This document shows positions 8,243 through 17,130 of a stretch of 43,044 nt of DNA, in pieces; within the stretch, counting starts at the first letter, position 1, and the number at the start of each line of letters is the position of its first letter. The translations under genes were made by a program, and so were the position numbers. Source of the stretch: Candidatus Dormiibacterota bacterium (GTDB taxonomy: Bacteria; Chloroflexota; Dormibacteria; Aeolococcales; Bog-877); NCBI GenBank assembly GCA_027313505.1, contig DAHVDN010000026.1, forward strand, positions 1,335 through 44,378. The letters run 5' to 3'. The notes beneath the pieces were generated by a model that had not been told where the DNA came from, ran no database searches, and saw only the letters and a program-made list of their open reading frames with translations.

Positions 8243-9361
8243 TCAGTTGAGCCCGGGGGCGTTGTGAAGCAACTCCCTGACCTCCCGTGCCACCTGGAGG
8301 TCCTCTCTGGCCGCCACGAGCAGGATCGGGAGGGAGCTGCCGGAAAGCTCCAGCCGGCTGCGGTCACCGGCTGACGAATTGCCCTCGGAGTCGATGCGCA
8401 GCCCCAGGAAGCCCAACCCCGCAACCGCCCTCTCCCGTACGAGGGGAGCGTTCTCGCCAACGCCGCCGGTGAAGACCAGAGCATCCAGGCCCCCCATCGC
8501 TGCGGTCATAGCGGCGATCTGCTGGCGCAGCCGGTGCAGGTACACCTCCAGGGCGAGCACCGCCCATTGGTCTCCTGCGCCTGACCGGTTGATCACCTCT
8601 TGCATATCCTTTGTTCCCGACAGCCCGAGCAGGCCTGAGCGGGTTTGGAGGGCGGAGTCCAGCTCAGCCGGACTCATCCCCTGCTCTCGTTCCAGCCAGA
8701 GAAGGAGGCCGGGATCGACGGTCCCGGACCTGGTGGCCATCACCAGCCCCTCCAGCGGGGTGAAGCCCATGGTGGTGTCGACTGACTGTCCGTTCTGGAC
8801 CGCGGCAAGTGACGCGCCCGCCCCCAGGTGGCAGCTCACAAGACGCAGCTCCGAAAGCGGTCGATCGAGCAGCTCCGCAGTTGTCCTGGCGCAATAGGCG
8901 TGGGAGAGTCCATGGAAGCCGTACCGGCGCAGGCCCCAGCGCTCAATCCATTCGGCGGGCAGGGCGTAGGTCGATGCGGCAGCGGGCATGTTCGAGTGGA
9001 AGGCGGTGTCGAAGCAGGCAACCTGGGGGATGCCGGGATGGGCCAGCTTGGCGGCACGGATCCCGGCCAGAGCCCCCGGCTCATGGAGTGGGTCGAGGGA
9101 TCTGAGCCCCTCCAGCGTCTCCAGGACACCGATGTCGATCACGGTGGCCCCACGGAAGCTGCTTCCGCCGTGGACCACTCGGTGCCCCACCGCCTGCACC
9201 GCTCCCAACCCGGCTATTTCGGCGGTGAGGGCAGCGGCCGATGCCTCCTGCGCGGGGCTGGCCATATCTCGTTCGGCCAGCGTCTCGTCGTGGGCCCCCA
9301 CCACGCGCAGCTTCACACTGCTAGACCCGGCGTTGACGACAAGGATGCGCTCTAGCTTCAC
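8243..9361 (-). CDS. ackA: Acetate kinase
   Basis: A 372-residue cytoplasmic acetate kinase: acetyl phosphate + ADP to acetate + ATP. Family signatures are NAGSSS at residues 10-15, VGHRVVHGG, CFDTAFHSNMP, YGFHGLSHAY, HLGAGAS and FTGGVGENAP. It is somewhat shorter than the usual 390-400 residues but no motif is missing. The GTG start lies 3 bases after the phosphoketolase stop with only a weak SD, so translation is probably coupled. With the upstream phosphoketolase it converts acetyl phosphate made from sugar phosphates into ATP. No phosphotransacetylase is in this window. Confidence 0.95.
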   Translation of the reverse strand: MKLERILVVNAGSSSVKLRVVGAHDETLAERDMASPAQEASAAALTAEIAGLGAVQAVGHRVVHGGSSFRGATVIDIGVLETLEGLRSLDPLHEPGALAGIRAAKLAHPGIPQVACFDTAFHSNMPAAASTYALPAEWIERWGLRRYGFHGLSHAYCARTTAELLDRPLSELRLVSCHLGAGASLAAVQNGQSVDTTMGFTPLEGLVMATRSGTVDPGLLLWLEREQGMSPAELDSALQTRSGLLGLSGTKDMQEVINRSGAGDQWAVLALEVYLHRLRQQIAAMTAAMGGLDALVFTGGVGENAPLVRERAVAGLGFLGLRIDSEGNSSAGDRSRLELSGSSLPILLVAAREDLQVAREVRELLHNAPGLN

Positions 9362-9364
9362 CTC

Positions 9365-11797
9365 TCAGCCGGGCCAGGACCAGTTTTGGATCTCCGGCGC
9401 GTCCTCACCGTATTCCCTTGTGTAAGCTCGGCAGGCGAGTCGGCGGTCACCCATGAGTTGCCGCACATGTCCGGCCGTCGAACGTAGACCTGGCACCCGG
9501 TCGATCACATCCATGACCAGGTGGAAGCGGTCCAGGTCGTTGAGCATCACCATGTCGAATGGGGTCGTGGTCGTGCCCTCTTCGTTGTACCCTCGAACGT
9601 GGAGATTGGCGTGGCCAGCGCGGCGATAGGTGAGCCGGTGGATGAGCCCTGGATACCCGTGGTATGCGAACACCACCTGCCGATCGGTGGTGAAGTAGGA
9701 GTCGAACTCCGCATCCGACATTCCGTGGGGGTGTTCGCTGTCGGGCTGGAGCCGCATCAGGTCCACCACATTGACGACCCGAACCTTCAACTCGGGCAGA
9801 TGCTCGCGGAGCAGGGAGACAGCGGCCAGGGTCTCCAGCGTGGGCACGTCGCCACAGCAGGCCATGACGACGTCCGGTGCTGCACCCTGGTCGTTGCTCG
9901 CCCAGTCGAAGATGCCGATTCCCTTGGTGCAGTGCAGGACTGCCTGGTCGATGGTGAGCCAGTCCGGCTGGGGTTGCTTGCCGATTACCGTGAGATTCAC
10001 GTAGTGGCGGCTGCGCAGGCAGTGGTCGGCGACCGAGAGGAGGCAGTTGGCGTCCGGAGGTAGGTAGACCCTGATGATGGATGCCTTCTTGTTGACCACG
10101 TGGTCGATGAAGCCAGGGTCCTGGTGGGAGAAGCCGTTGTGGTCCTGGCGCCAGACGTGCGAGCTGAGCAGGTAGTTCAGGGACGGCAGCGGCCGACGCC
10201 AGGGAATCTCCCTGGTCACCTTCAACCACTTGGCGTGTTGGTTGAACATGGAGTCGACGATGTGAACGAAGGCCTCGTAGCAGTTGAAGAGTCCGTGCCG
10301 TCCGGTGAGGACGTAACCCTCCAACCAGCCCTGGCAGAGATGCTCGGAGAGTACCTCCATCACCCGGCCGGCAGGAGCCAGATGATCGTCGCCCGCAACG
10401 GTCTCGCCGTCGAAGGCGCGATCGGTCACCTCAAAGACCGCGTTCAGCCGGTTGGAGTTGGTCTCGTCGGGACCGAAGAGCCTGAAGGTATCCGGGTTGC
10501 GACTGATGATGTCCCTCAGGAATCCACCGAGCACCCGGGTGGGCTCGCTGGTCGAGCCGCCGGGGGTCATGACCTCAACCTTGTAGCTGCGAAAGTCCGG
10601 TAGGTCCAGCGCGTGCTCCCCTCCGCCCCCGTTGGTGACGGGGTTGGCGCTCATGCGCCGGTCCCCCTTCGGAGGCAGGTCGGCGAGATCTGGGCGCAGG
10701 CTGCCGTCCTGCTGGAAGAGCTCCTCGGGGTGGTAGCTTCGCATCCACTCCTCAAGCAGTGCCAGGTGATCCTTGTTTCCCCGAACATCGGAGATTGGGA
10801 CCTGATGGGCGCGGAAGGTTCCCTCGATCGGGAGCCCGTCCACCACCTTTGGTCCGGTCCATCCCTTGGGGGTGATCAGAACGATCATCGGCCATTGAGG
10901 GCGCTCGGTCGCGCCCTCAACCCTGGCGCGGGACTGGATCGCATGGATGTCGACCACCACCTTGTCGAGGGCGGCCGCCATCCTCTGGTGCATCGGAGCT
11001 GGTTCATGGCCCTCCACGAAGATCGGAGCGTATCCACATCCCTCAAGAAACTGCCTCAACTCCTCTTGGGGGATGCGGGCGAGCACGGTGGGGCTGGCGA
11101 TCTTGTAACCGTTGAGGTGAAGAATCGGCAGGACCGCTCCGTCGCAGGCGGGGTCGAGGAACTTGTTGGAGTGCCAGCTGGTCGATAACGGTCCGGTCTC
11201 AGCCTCTCCATCTCCGACCACGCAACATGCGAGCAGGTCGGGGTTGTCGAACACCGCCCCGTGAGCGTGGGCCAACGAGTAGCCCAGCTCGCCTCCCTCG
11301 TGTATCGACCCTGGAGTCTCTGGGGCGACGTGGCTTGGAATGCCTCCTGGGAATGAGAACTGGCGGAACAGGCGCCGCAGCCCCTCGGTGTTTCGCCCAA
11401 TCCGCTCATACACCTGCGAGTAGGTGCCCTCTAGGTAGGCATTGGCGACCAGAGCGGGTCCGCCGTGACCTGGCCCGGTGACATAAATCGCGTTGAGGTC
11501 CCACTTCCGGATGGCGCGGTTCATGTGTGCGTAGATGAAGTTGAGCCCCGGCGAGGTTCCCCAGTGGCCAAGCAGGCGAGGCTTGACGTCCTCGGGCACC
11601 AGTGGCCGACTGAGCAGGGGGTTGTCGAGCAGGTAGATCTGGCCGACGGACAGGTAGTTCGCAGCTCGCCAGTAGCCATCGATCAGGGCGAGTTCGGAGG
11701 CGTTGAGCGGGCCAGCTTCTGACAATTTTGGAACCCACAACGATTTCCCGCGGGGCTGCCATCCAGCGGCTCCGGCGGGAGCTCGAAACCTGCTCAT
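9365..11797 (-). CDS. xfp: Phosphoketolase (xylulose-5-P / fructose-6-P)
   Basis: An 810-residue thiamine-diphosphate phosphoketolase. It splits xylulose 5-phosphate, and often fructose 6-phosphate, with inorganic phosphate to acetyl phosphate plus glyceraldehyde 3-phosphate or erythrose 4-phosphate. Signatures are [12 protein letters not shown] (about 77-87), TGPGHGGP (107-113), the thiamine-binding [10 protein letters not shown] (195-204) followed by [11 protein letters not shown], and [11 protein letters not shown]. Length is typical. Start: ATG at 11797 with GGGGAA upstream. It is the first gene of an operon with ackA and is divergent from the HhH-GPD gene across about 86 bases. Specificity for xylulose versus fructose phosphate cannot be read from the sequence. 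Confidence 0.95.
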   Translation of the reverse strand: MSRFRAPAGAAGWQPRGKSLWVPKLSEAGPLNASELALIDGYWRAANYLSVGQIYLLDNPLLSRPLVPEDVKPRLLGHWGTSPGLNFIYAHMNRAIRKWDLNAIYVTGPGHGGPALVANAYLEGTYSQVYERIGRNTEGLRRLFRQFSFPGGIPSHVAPETPGSIHEGGELGYSLAHAHGAVFDNPDLLACCVVGDGEAETGPLSTSWHSNKFLDPACDGAVLPILHLNGYKIASPTVLARIPQEELRQFLEGCGYAPIFVEGHEPAPMHQRMAAALDKVVVDIHAIQSRARVEGATERPQWPMIVLITPKGWTGPKVVDGLPIEGTFRAHQVPISDVRGNKDHLALLEEWMRSYHPEELFQQDGSLRPDLADLPPKGDRRMSANPVTNGGGGEHALDLPDFRSYKVEVMTPGGSTSEPTRVLGGFLRDIISRNPDTFRLFGPDETNSNRLNAVFEVTDRAFDGETVAGDDHLAPAGRVMEVLSEHLCQGWLEGYVLTGRHGLFNCYEAFVHIVDSMFNQHAKWLKVTREIPWRRPLPSLNYLLSSHVWRQDHNGFSHQDPGFIDHVVNKKASIIRVYLPPDANCLLSVADHCLRSRHYVNLTVIGKQPQPDWLTIDQAVLHCTKGIGIFDWASNDQGAAPDVVMACCGDVPTLETLAAVSLLREHLPELKVRVVNVVDLMRLQPDSEHPHGMSDAEFDSYFTTDRQVVFAYHGYPGLIHRLTYRRAGHANLHVRGYNEEGTTTTPFDMVMLNDLDRFHLVMDVIDRVPGLRSTAGHVRQLMGDRRLACRAYTREYGEDAPEIQNWSWPG

Positions 11798-11870
11798 AGG
11801 CTATTCCCCGGTTCACCGCCGAGCGCTTTTCAATCTCGCCGGTGCCAACAACTGCTGAGGCGACCATCGG

Positions 11871-11884
11871 TTAATCTGAGCAGG
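11871..11884 (+). promoter_or_regulatory. Possible -10 box of a leaderless transcript
   Basis: TAATCT at 11872-11877 ends 6 bases before the GTG at 11884, and no SD sequence precedes that GTG. This is the arrangement of a leaderless mRNA, common in actinobacteria. No clear -35 was seen, so support is modest. Confidence 0.3.
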
Positions 11885-12450
11885 TGCCAGCGTTTCCCAT
11901 GGCGGAGGTCGACCTGCTCCCGTTCGCCGGGGAGGCTGCAGCCAACCGCCTGCTGGTCGAGGATCCGATGGCGCTCCTGGTGGGTTTTGTGTTGGATCAG
12001 CAGGTGCCCATGGAGCGGGCGTTCTCGGCGCCACTGGAGCTGATGCGCCGACTGGGGACGATCTCTCCTGGCGGGCTCCTGGCACTCGATCCCGAGGTCG
12101 TCGAGGGTGCCTTTGCCCAGGCCCCCGCGCTGCACCGGTTCCCCCGGATGATGGCGCGGCGGGTGACAGCTCTCTGTCTTTTACTTCAGGAGCGCTACCA
12201 GAGCCGGCCGGAGCTCATATGGGAAGGAGTGGCCGACGCCGCTCAGTTGAAGGCGCGGCTCAGGAGCCTTCCTGGAGTCGGCCCCCAGAAGGCCGACACC
12301 CTGCTTGGGGTGCTGGCCAAGCAGCTGGGGGTCAAGCCGGCCGGATGGGAGGCTTTCATCCCCGACCACGTCTGCCTGGCGGACATTCGGGACGAAGCCG
12401 GCCTGGCGGGCTACCGCGCCTACAAACGCAGTTTGAAGGGGCGCTCCTAG
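11884..12450 (+). CDS. HhH-GPD family base-excision repair protein
   Basis: A 188-residue protein of the HhH-GPD base-excision repair superfamily, in the short actinobacterial type. The N-terminal half has the helical ALLVGFVLDQQVPMERAF segment. The helix-hairpin-helix LPGVGPQKAD lies at about 125-134 and is followed by LLAKQLGV-like residues. No Fe-S cluster cysteines are present at the C-terminus, unlike EndoIII and MutY. It may excise damaged bases, but the substrate is unknown. Start GTG 11884 (possibly leaderless) or ATG 11899; both are in frame. The next gene begins 2 bases after the stop, indicating an operon. Confidence 0.8.
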   Translation: MPAFPMAEVDLLPFAGEAAANRLLVEDPMALLVGFVLDQQVPMERAFSAPLELMRRLGTISPGGLLALDPEVVEGAFAQAPALHRFPRMMARRVTALCLLLQERYQSRPELIWEGVADAAQLKARLRSLPGVGPQKADTLLGVLAKQLGVKPAGWEAFIPDHVCLADIRDEAGLAGYRAYKRSLKGRS

Positions 12451-12452
12451 CC

Positions 12453-13232
12453 ATGGCGGTGGAACCCGATCAGGTTCGATTGGTGTCCGCGGCGGCCGAC
12501 AGGGTCTGCCACCTTCTCTGGCTCTTCCAGCGCCAGGAGCCGGAGGTGGTCGCTCTGGTGGAGAGGCGGGGGTCCGCGGGGTTTCCTCACTACCTGACCA
12601 GCCGGCTGGGAGTGGTCGGCCCCGCATCCTGGGGAGGGGTGGTCTACATCGCACCCACCTCTCTGGTTGACCACCTGCTGCCGCGATGTTTGGCGCTGGA
12701 CCCACCCGGCTACGTGAGCGAATGCCTGACCGCCGCGGGGGCCGCGCTTCACCGCCTGCTACCGGCGCCTTTCCCCCACGGTCTGGGGGATCTAGCGGAC
12801 CTCGTCCAGCCCACTGGGCCACTGCCCGCGGCATGGGCCGCTCTCCCCCGGAGCGGAGATCCCCATCGCGACGCCATACGAGATGCGATGGTGATCCGAG
12901 AGGAGCGTGCCCACGGTCACTACCTGGCCGCCTCCGAGCTGGGGTTGCTCCCGGTCGAGCTTCTCATCCTCACCGCCTTGTGGCGGGGACAGCCGGCCGA
13001 GTGGATATCCAAGAACTTCAAGTGGTCGGAGCCGGAGATGAAGGATGCGGTGGCCTCACTCGCGGGGAGGGGATGGGTGGACCAGAACTCGGTCCTCACC
13101 GACCTCGGGCGCCGGACCCGCGACCAGATCGAGGCCCGAACAGAGGAGCTGGCCGGGCGGTCGATGGCCGATATCCCTGAGTCGGTTCGGGGCGAGCTGG
13201 TAGCCGGCCTATCCGGCCTGGCCTCGATCTGA
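12453..13232 (+). CDS. SCO6745-like family protein
   Basis: A 259-residue soluble, mostly helical protein resembling the actinobacterial SCO6745 family. It has an N-terminal helical region, the segment LGVVGPASWGGVVYIAPTS (about 52-70), a middle rich in Leu/Pro, and a C-terminal part (EERAHGHYLAASELGLLP, then a winged-helix-like region ending GWVDQNSVLTDLGRR) typical of the group. Function is not established; related proteins have been noted in natural-product clusters. The frame stays open far upstream through the repair gene, but the ATG at 12453, 2 bases after that gene's stop, is the sensible start. Cotranscription with the HhH-GPD gene is likely. Confidence 0.65.
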   Translation: MAVEPDQVRLVSAAADRVCHLLWLFQRQEPEVVALVERRGSAGFPHYLTSRLGVVGPASWGGVVYIAPTSLVDHLLPRCLALDPPGYVSECLTAAGAALHRLLPAPFPHGLGDLADLVQPTGPLPAAWAALPRSGDPHRDAIRDAMVIREERAHGHYLAASELGLLPVELLILTALWRGQPAEWISKNFKWSEPEMKDAVASLAGRGWVDQNSVLTDLGRRTRDQIEARTEELAGRSMADIPESVRGELVAGLSGLASI

Positions 13233-13281
13233 CAGAATCACAGCCTGATGCGTCCGTTACCCGCGCGGCCCCCGAAGAGTT

Positions 13282-13296
13282 ACACCAACATGGTGT
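13282..13296. promoter_or_regulatory. Operator-like dyad ACACCA-aca-TGGTGT
   Basis: A perfect inverted repeat with 6-base arms and a 3-base spacer, 37 bases before the GTG start of the L,D-transpeptidase gene. Its position suits a repressor site in the promoter or leader. The MarR-family gene downstream is one candidate regulator; this is inference. Confidence 0.4.
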
Positions 13297-13332
13297 GTAG
13301 TGGCGACCAACTGTCGTCTGTGAGGGAGATGA

Positions 13333-14706
13333 GTGCGGGCGCGTAGTCGGGTGGCGTTGGGCGTCGGTGTTGTGTTGCTGGCCGTGGTGGCCGCGGACCT
13401 TCCCCTCAGCTATCACAGCGCGGGTAGCCTGCGCCAAGCGCAACAGGCACTGACCAGGCAACTGGCCCAAGACCAGAGGCAGGGGCTTGCCCCGGCATCC
13501 GCCTCCAAGCTTCGATCTGAGCTTGCTGCGGTAGACGTCGCCCAGTGGTGGTCGCCCTCTTTCCTCTTTCTGGGACAGAGCCGGCGGATTGCCGACATCA
13601 GGCTCGCGGCCGGTCGGGACTGGGCCAAGGCGATTGCGGTCGCTCGCACCAAGGCTGCTACCTTCCTCACCAGCTACCAAAAGTTCCTCGACGTCAACTC
13701 GGCTTGGATCAATGCCCCCTCCCAGGATCCCCAGAAGAGCTGGTCTGTCCAGCTCGCGGCTGCCTCAACTCCCGGAGCTCTTGAGTCCTTGGTTGCCGAG
13801 ATCCAAGTGAAGTTGACCCAGGAGCAGGCCCAGGTTCAGGCGGCTCAGTCCAAGGCAGCCGCCAGCGTCACTCTGGCCAAGGCTCCAGGCGGGCTGCTGC
13901 AGGAGGCTGGGCAGCTGGAGGCGATAGCCAAGAGTGACGGACTTTCGCAGCTGCAGGTCCCTCAGGAGGCGGCCGCACTGCAGCAGGCCCTCTCTGCAGG
14001 CCAACCGGCCTCCACTCAGGCGGCGACCCTCACCGACCAGTTGACCCAGCTGCGGGCTGAGATCGGGCTGAACGACCAATTGGTCCAACAGTCGCACAGC
14101 GTCATGGAGCTGGTGGACCAGGCGGCGGCTGAGCAGACACCCAATTCTTCCAGCTACCTGGCGTCATATCAGGGCGCGAAGGCCGCCCTGACCGCAGCTC
14201 AGACTGCGCAGCAGCTGGCAGTGGTCGAGCAGACGCTCAACTCAGTTCAGCAGGTCGCGCAGCAGAGTCTGGCCGCCGACCCGTGTGGGCACACCACGAT
14301 CAGCGGGAAGTCCATTCTCATCTCCCTGTCCCTGCAGGAGATGGTGTTTTACGACAACGGCTGTGAGGTCCAAGCCACCCCGGTAACCACCGGACGCCCG
14401 CTTCTGCGCACCCCAACTGGGACATTCAGCATCTTCGACAAGCAGTCGCCCTATGTCTTCATCTCTCCGTGGCCCCCGGGATCCCCCTTCTGGTACCCGA
14501 CCAGCCCGGTCAACTTTGTGATGGAGTTCGCTCAGGGTGGCTATTACATCCACGACGCCCCCTGGGAGCCTACCGGTGAGTACGGCCCGGGAAGTCAGAA
14601 CATAATCCCTGCGGCCAGCCATGGTTGCGTCCAGACGCCAGGTGCGGTCATGGCCTGGGCGTACAGCTGGACTCCAATGGGAACCCCGGTGGTGATCGTC
14701 AACTGA
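13333..14706 (+). CDS. L,D-transpeptidase (YkuD) with long helical stalk
   Basis: A 457-residue envelope protein. Residues 1-24 are a signal anchor (hydrophobic core VALGVGVVLLAVVAA). Residues of about 30-325 are Ala/Gln/Leu-rich helix with coiled-coil character, without Pro-rich breaks. The YkuD domain covers about 330-457: TGRP..TPTGTF, then YYIHD with His407, and the catalytic SHGC at 429-432 with Cys432. L,D-transpeptidases form 3-3 cross-links in peptidoglycan or attach proteins to it. The catalytic set is complete. The long stalk in place of LysM or Ig-like domains is unusual and may space the enzyme from the membrane. Start: GTG with GAGGGAGA upstream. The following marR gene begins 14 bases after the stop. 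Confidence 0.88.
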   Translation: MRARSRVALGVGVVLLAVVAADLPLSYHSAGSLRQAQQALTRQLAQDQRQGLAPASASKLRSELAAVDVAQWWSPSFLFLGQSRRIADIRLAAGRDWAKAIAVARTKAATFLTSYQKFLDVNSAWINAPSQDPQKSWSVQLAAASTPGALESLVAEIQVKLTQEQAQVQAAQSKAAASVTLAKAPGGLLQEAGQLEAIAKSDGLSQLQVPQEAAALQQALSAGQPASTQAATLTDQLTQLRAEIGLNDQLVQQSHSVMELVDQAAAEQTPNSSSYLASYQGAKAALTAAQTAQQLAVVEQTLNSVQQVAQQSLAADPCGHTTISGKSILISLSLQEMVFYDNGCEVQATPVTTGRPLLRTPTGTFSIFDKQSPYVFISPWPPGSPFWYPTSPVNFVMEFAQGGYYIHDAPWEPTGEYGPGSQNIIPAASHGCVQTPGAVMAWAYSWTPMGTPVVIVN

Positions 14707-14720
14707 GGGGCCAACAACCG

Positions 14721-15242
14721 ATGGCCAGCGCCCCGACCGAGGCTCCCTCCAACTTCGAGGTCGATCCCGAGCTGTTGGCGCAGCTAGCTTTTCGGAGCCA
14801 GCTCCGCGACATCTTCCGGAGGGCTCTGACCGCGCTCGATGCCACCGCAGCTGAGTTCGGCCTTTCGCCTATGGGCTACCACGCGGTTCTGGTGCTTGGG
14901 GGAGCTGGCCCGGGAGGGATGGCCGAGCAGGAGCTGGTGGAACACCTCGCCTCGAGCCGGGCTCACACTTCGGTTCTGGCCAAGGCGCTGGTCAACGCCG
15001 GTCTCATCGAGCGCTGTCCCCTGGGCTTGGACCGTCGCCGGGTGACCCTGAGGCTGACCGTGGGTGGCTGGGGGGTGGTGGAGAAGATTGCTCAGCACCA
15101 CCGGGACCGGCTTAGGGAGCTGGTACAGGGATGGGACCCCAGCGCCTTCGAGGAACTTCTGGAGAGGATCATGTCGGTCTATCTGGGTCTCGAAGGCAGG
15201 GTCCGGGTGGAGCGTCTGGGGCCCAGTCCCGAGCGCGCCTAG
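14721..15242 (+). CDS. MarR-family transcriptional regulator
   Basis: A 173-residue winged-helix regulator. It has an N-terminal dimerisation helix, a recognition-helix region EQELVEHLASSRAHTSVLAK (about 76-95), then the wing CPLGLDRRRVTLRLTVGG, and a C-terminal helix. No ligand can be inferred. Start: ATG 14721 with GAGGGG about 10 bases upstream; an upstream in-frame start would lie inside the L,D-transpeptidase gene. Only 14 bases separate it from that gene, so the two are probably cotranscribed, and it may regulate its own operon through the dyad at 13282-13296. The ureohydrolase gene follows 106 bases later. Confidence 0.85.
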   Translation: MASAPTEAPSNFEVDPELLAQLAFRSQLRDIFRRALTALDATAAEFGLSPMGYHAVLVLGGAGPGGMAEQELVEHLASSRAHTSVLAKALVNAGLIERCPLGLDRRRVTLRLTVGGWGVVEKIAQHHRDRLRELVQGWDPSAFEELLERIMSVYLGLEGRVRVERLGPSPERA

Positions 15243-15348
15243 AGCGCGCCGAGCCCGCCATCGCGATAATGGGCGGCCGGATGACGACCTTTGGCAACGC
15301 TCCCGGCAGGCGCCCCGCGGCGTCCCGGTCGAAGCAGAGGAGCTGCGT

Positions 15349-16386
15349 ATGACCAGGCCACAGATCCCCCCCCACTTGCGGGCGCAGATGGAGGGACCGG
15401 CCTACCTCGGACCTTCCACATTCTCCAAGGTGGTGGGCATCAGCGAGGAGTCGGAGTTGGACAGCTGGCAGCCCGACTTCGCGATAGTCGGCGCCCCATT
15501 CGACGACGCCACCACTTACCGGCCCGGTGCGCGCTTCGGCCCCAGGGCCGTCCGGACTGCCAACTATCAGGTGCCCGAGTGGCATCTGGACCTGGAGGTG
15601 GCGCCGTTCGAGGAGATGACCGTCGTCGACTATGGGGATGCGGTCTGCCCTCCGGGACAGTTGGAGGCCTCTCACCGCGCCATCTACGAGCGGGTGCGCC
15701 AGGTGGCCTCTCGGGAGATCATTCCCATAGTTATCGGCGGGGATCATTCGATAACCCTGCCGTCGGCCACCGCGGTTGCCGACTCCGTGGGCCGGGGAAA
15801 GCTGGGCATCGTGCACTTCGACGCCCACGCCGATACTGCGCCCGAGAGTTTCGGAAACCCGCTATCTCACGGCACGCCGATGAGGAGGCTCGTGGAGTCG
15901 GGGGCGGTGCCAGGAAAGAACTTCGTGCAGATCGGTCTGCGCGGATACTGGCCCCCAAAGTCGGTCTTCGACTGGATGCGCGAGCAGGGGATGCGCTGGC
16001 ATCTGATGGAGGAGATCTGGCGCTTGGGGGTGGCCGAGGTGGTGCGGCGAGCGGTGGCGGAGGCGATGGACGGGCCGGAGCTCATCTACATCTCAGTCGA
16101 CATCGATGTGCTGGATCCAGGGTTCGCGCCGGGTACCGGCACCCCCGAGCCCGGGGGAATGGATCCGGCGGACCTGCTGAGAGCCATTCGCCAGGTGGCG
16201 CTTCACACTCCGGTGGTGGCGATGGACGTGGTCGAGGTGGCGCCTGCCAACGACCCGGCGGAGCTGACTGCCCAGAACGCCAATCGATGCATCATGGAGC
16301 TCATCTCGGCGGTGGCGGCAAAGCGGCGCGGGGTGCGCAGCATCGCCGCTCTCCGGGAGCCGACCAAGGCCGGTCGCAGGAGTTGA
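15349..16386 (+). CDS. speB: Agmatinase-family ureohydrolase
   Basis: A 345-residue manganese ureohydrolase of the arginase/agmatinase/guanidinobutyrase family. It hydrolyses a guanidino or formimino compound, releasing urea in the usual case. Metal ligands are visible: GGDHS with His133, HFDAHAD with Asp158, His160 and Asp162, and the later DIDVLDPGFAPGTG with two aspartates. The N-terminus RPGARFGPRAVR is typical. Agmatine is the commonest assignment but guanidinobutyrate, proclavaminate or guanidine cannot be excluded. Start: ATG 15349 with AGAGGAG 7 bases upstream; the frame is open upstream over marR but that is not used. It is convergent with the coxG gene. Confidence 0.85.
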   Translation: MTRPQIPPHLRAQMEGPAYLGPSTFSKVVGISEESELDSWQPDFAIVGAPFDDATTYRPGARFGPRAVRTANYQVPEWHLDLEVAPFEEMTVVDYGDAVCPPGQLEASHRAIYERVRQVASREIIPIVIGGDHSITLPSATAVADSVGRGKLGIVHFDAHADTAPESFGNPLSHGTPMRRLVESGAVPGKNFVQIGLRGYWPPKSVFDWMREQGMRWHLMEEIWRLGVAEVVRRAVAEAMDGPELIYISVDIDVLDPGFAPGTGTPEPGGMDPADLLRAIRQVALHTPVVAMDVVEVAPANDPAELTAQNANRCIMELISAVAAKRRGVRSIAALREPTKAGRRS

Positions 16387-16438
16387 GGGGGCAAGTTTGA
16401 AGCGCGCCTTACCGAGAGGGTTCGCCCCAACTTGGGCC

Positions 16439-17044
16439 TCAGCCCCCGCCGAACAGGCTCCGGACCCTCTTCCAAAGGACGCTGAGAAGTAGGCCGAACA
16501 TCCCCACCGATTGTTGCGGCGGTGGAGTCGGTCGAGGTGTGGCGTTGCCGGGTTGAGCCGGCCCTGCCTTGGGGGCTGCCGGCGGATCGGAGGGCTCTGC
16601 GACCAAGGAGCTCTCTACACACTGGGCGAACTGAGTAAGCAATCGGTCAGCGACATCCTGCATCAGCCCGCGACCGAACTGGGCAACTCGGCCGGTGATC
16701 GCCACATCGGACTGGATGGTGCCCACCGATCCCCCCTGCTCGGTCTCCACCACGGTCATGGTGATGGTGGCGGCGGCATTCCCCGCCCCCTGGGGGTCAC
16801 GGCCCTCCCCGCGCATCACCAGCCTGCGCCCGACCGGGTCGACCTCGACTACGGTCATGGTGCCTTCGTACCTGACCGTAACCGGGCCGACCTTGATCGT
16901 CACTCGGCCCTTGTAGGTGCGGTCGTCGACCCGCTCGGTGATGCTGGCGCCCGGGAGGCATGGCGCTATGCGTTCCAGATCCTCCAACAGTGGCATCAGT
17001 TGATCCGGAGGCATGGCCAGCTTGAGCGTGTTTTCCAATAGCAT
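16439..17044 (-). CDS. coxG: CoxG-like SRPBCC protein with membrane-binding tail
   Basis: A 201-residue CoxG (CO dehydrogenase subunit G) family protein. Residues 1-145 form the SRPBCC helix-grip domain, with PDQLMPLLED, CLPGAS (29-34) and YKGRVTIKVGP. A Pro/Ala-rich linker covers about 149-180. The last 20 residues (MFGLLLSVLWKRVRSLF) form a hydrophobic, basic amphipathic or membrane segment. CoxG proteins are thought to bring CO dehydrogenase to the membrane or handle quinone-like lipids; the linker and tail fit a tethered lipid-binding domain. It is the last gene of the minus-strand cox operon, 86 bases after the cytidylyltransferase gene, with its own SD (AGAGG). It is convergent with the ureohydrolase gene. 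Confidence 0.85.
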   Translation of the reverse strand: MLLENTLKLAMPPDQLMPLLEDLERIAPCLPGASITERVDDRTYKGRVTIKVGPVTVRYEGTMTVVEVDPVGRRLVMRGEGRDPQGAGNAAATITMTVVETEQGGSVGTIQSDVAITGRVAQFGRGLMQDVADRLLTQFAQCVESSLVAEPSDPPAAPKAGPAQPGNATPRPTPPPQQSVGMFGLLLSVLWKRVRSLFGGG

Positions 17045-17130
17045 TCATCGATACCTCTTGCATCTGGGCGGGAGCCCATGATCGCACCGGCGCGACAGGT
17101 CTCGCCGGTGCGGGCACATTTGGTTGCTGG

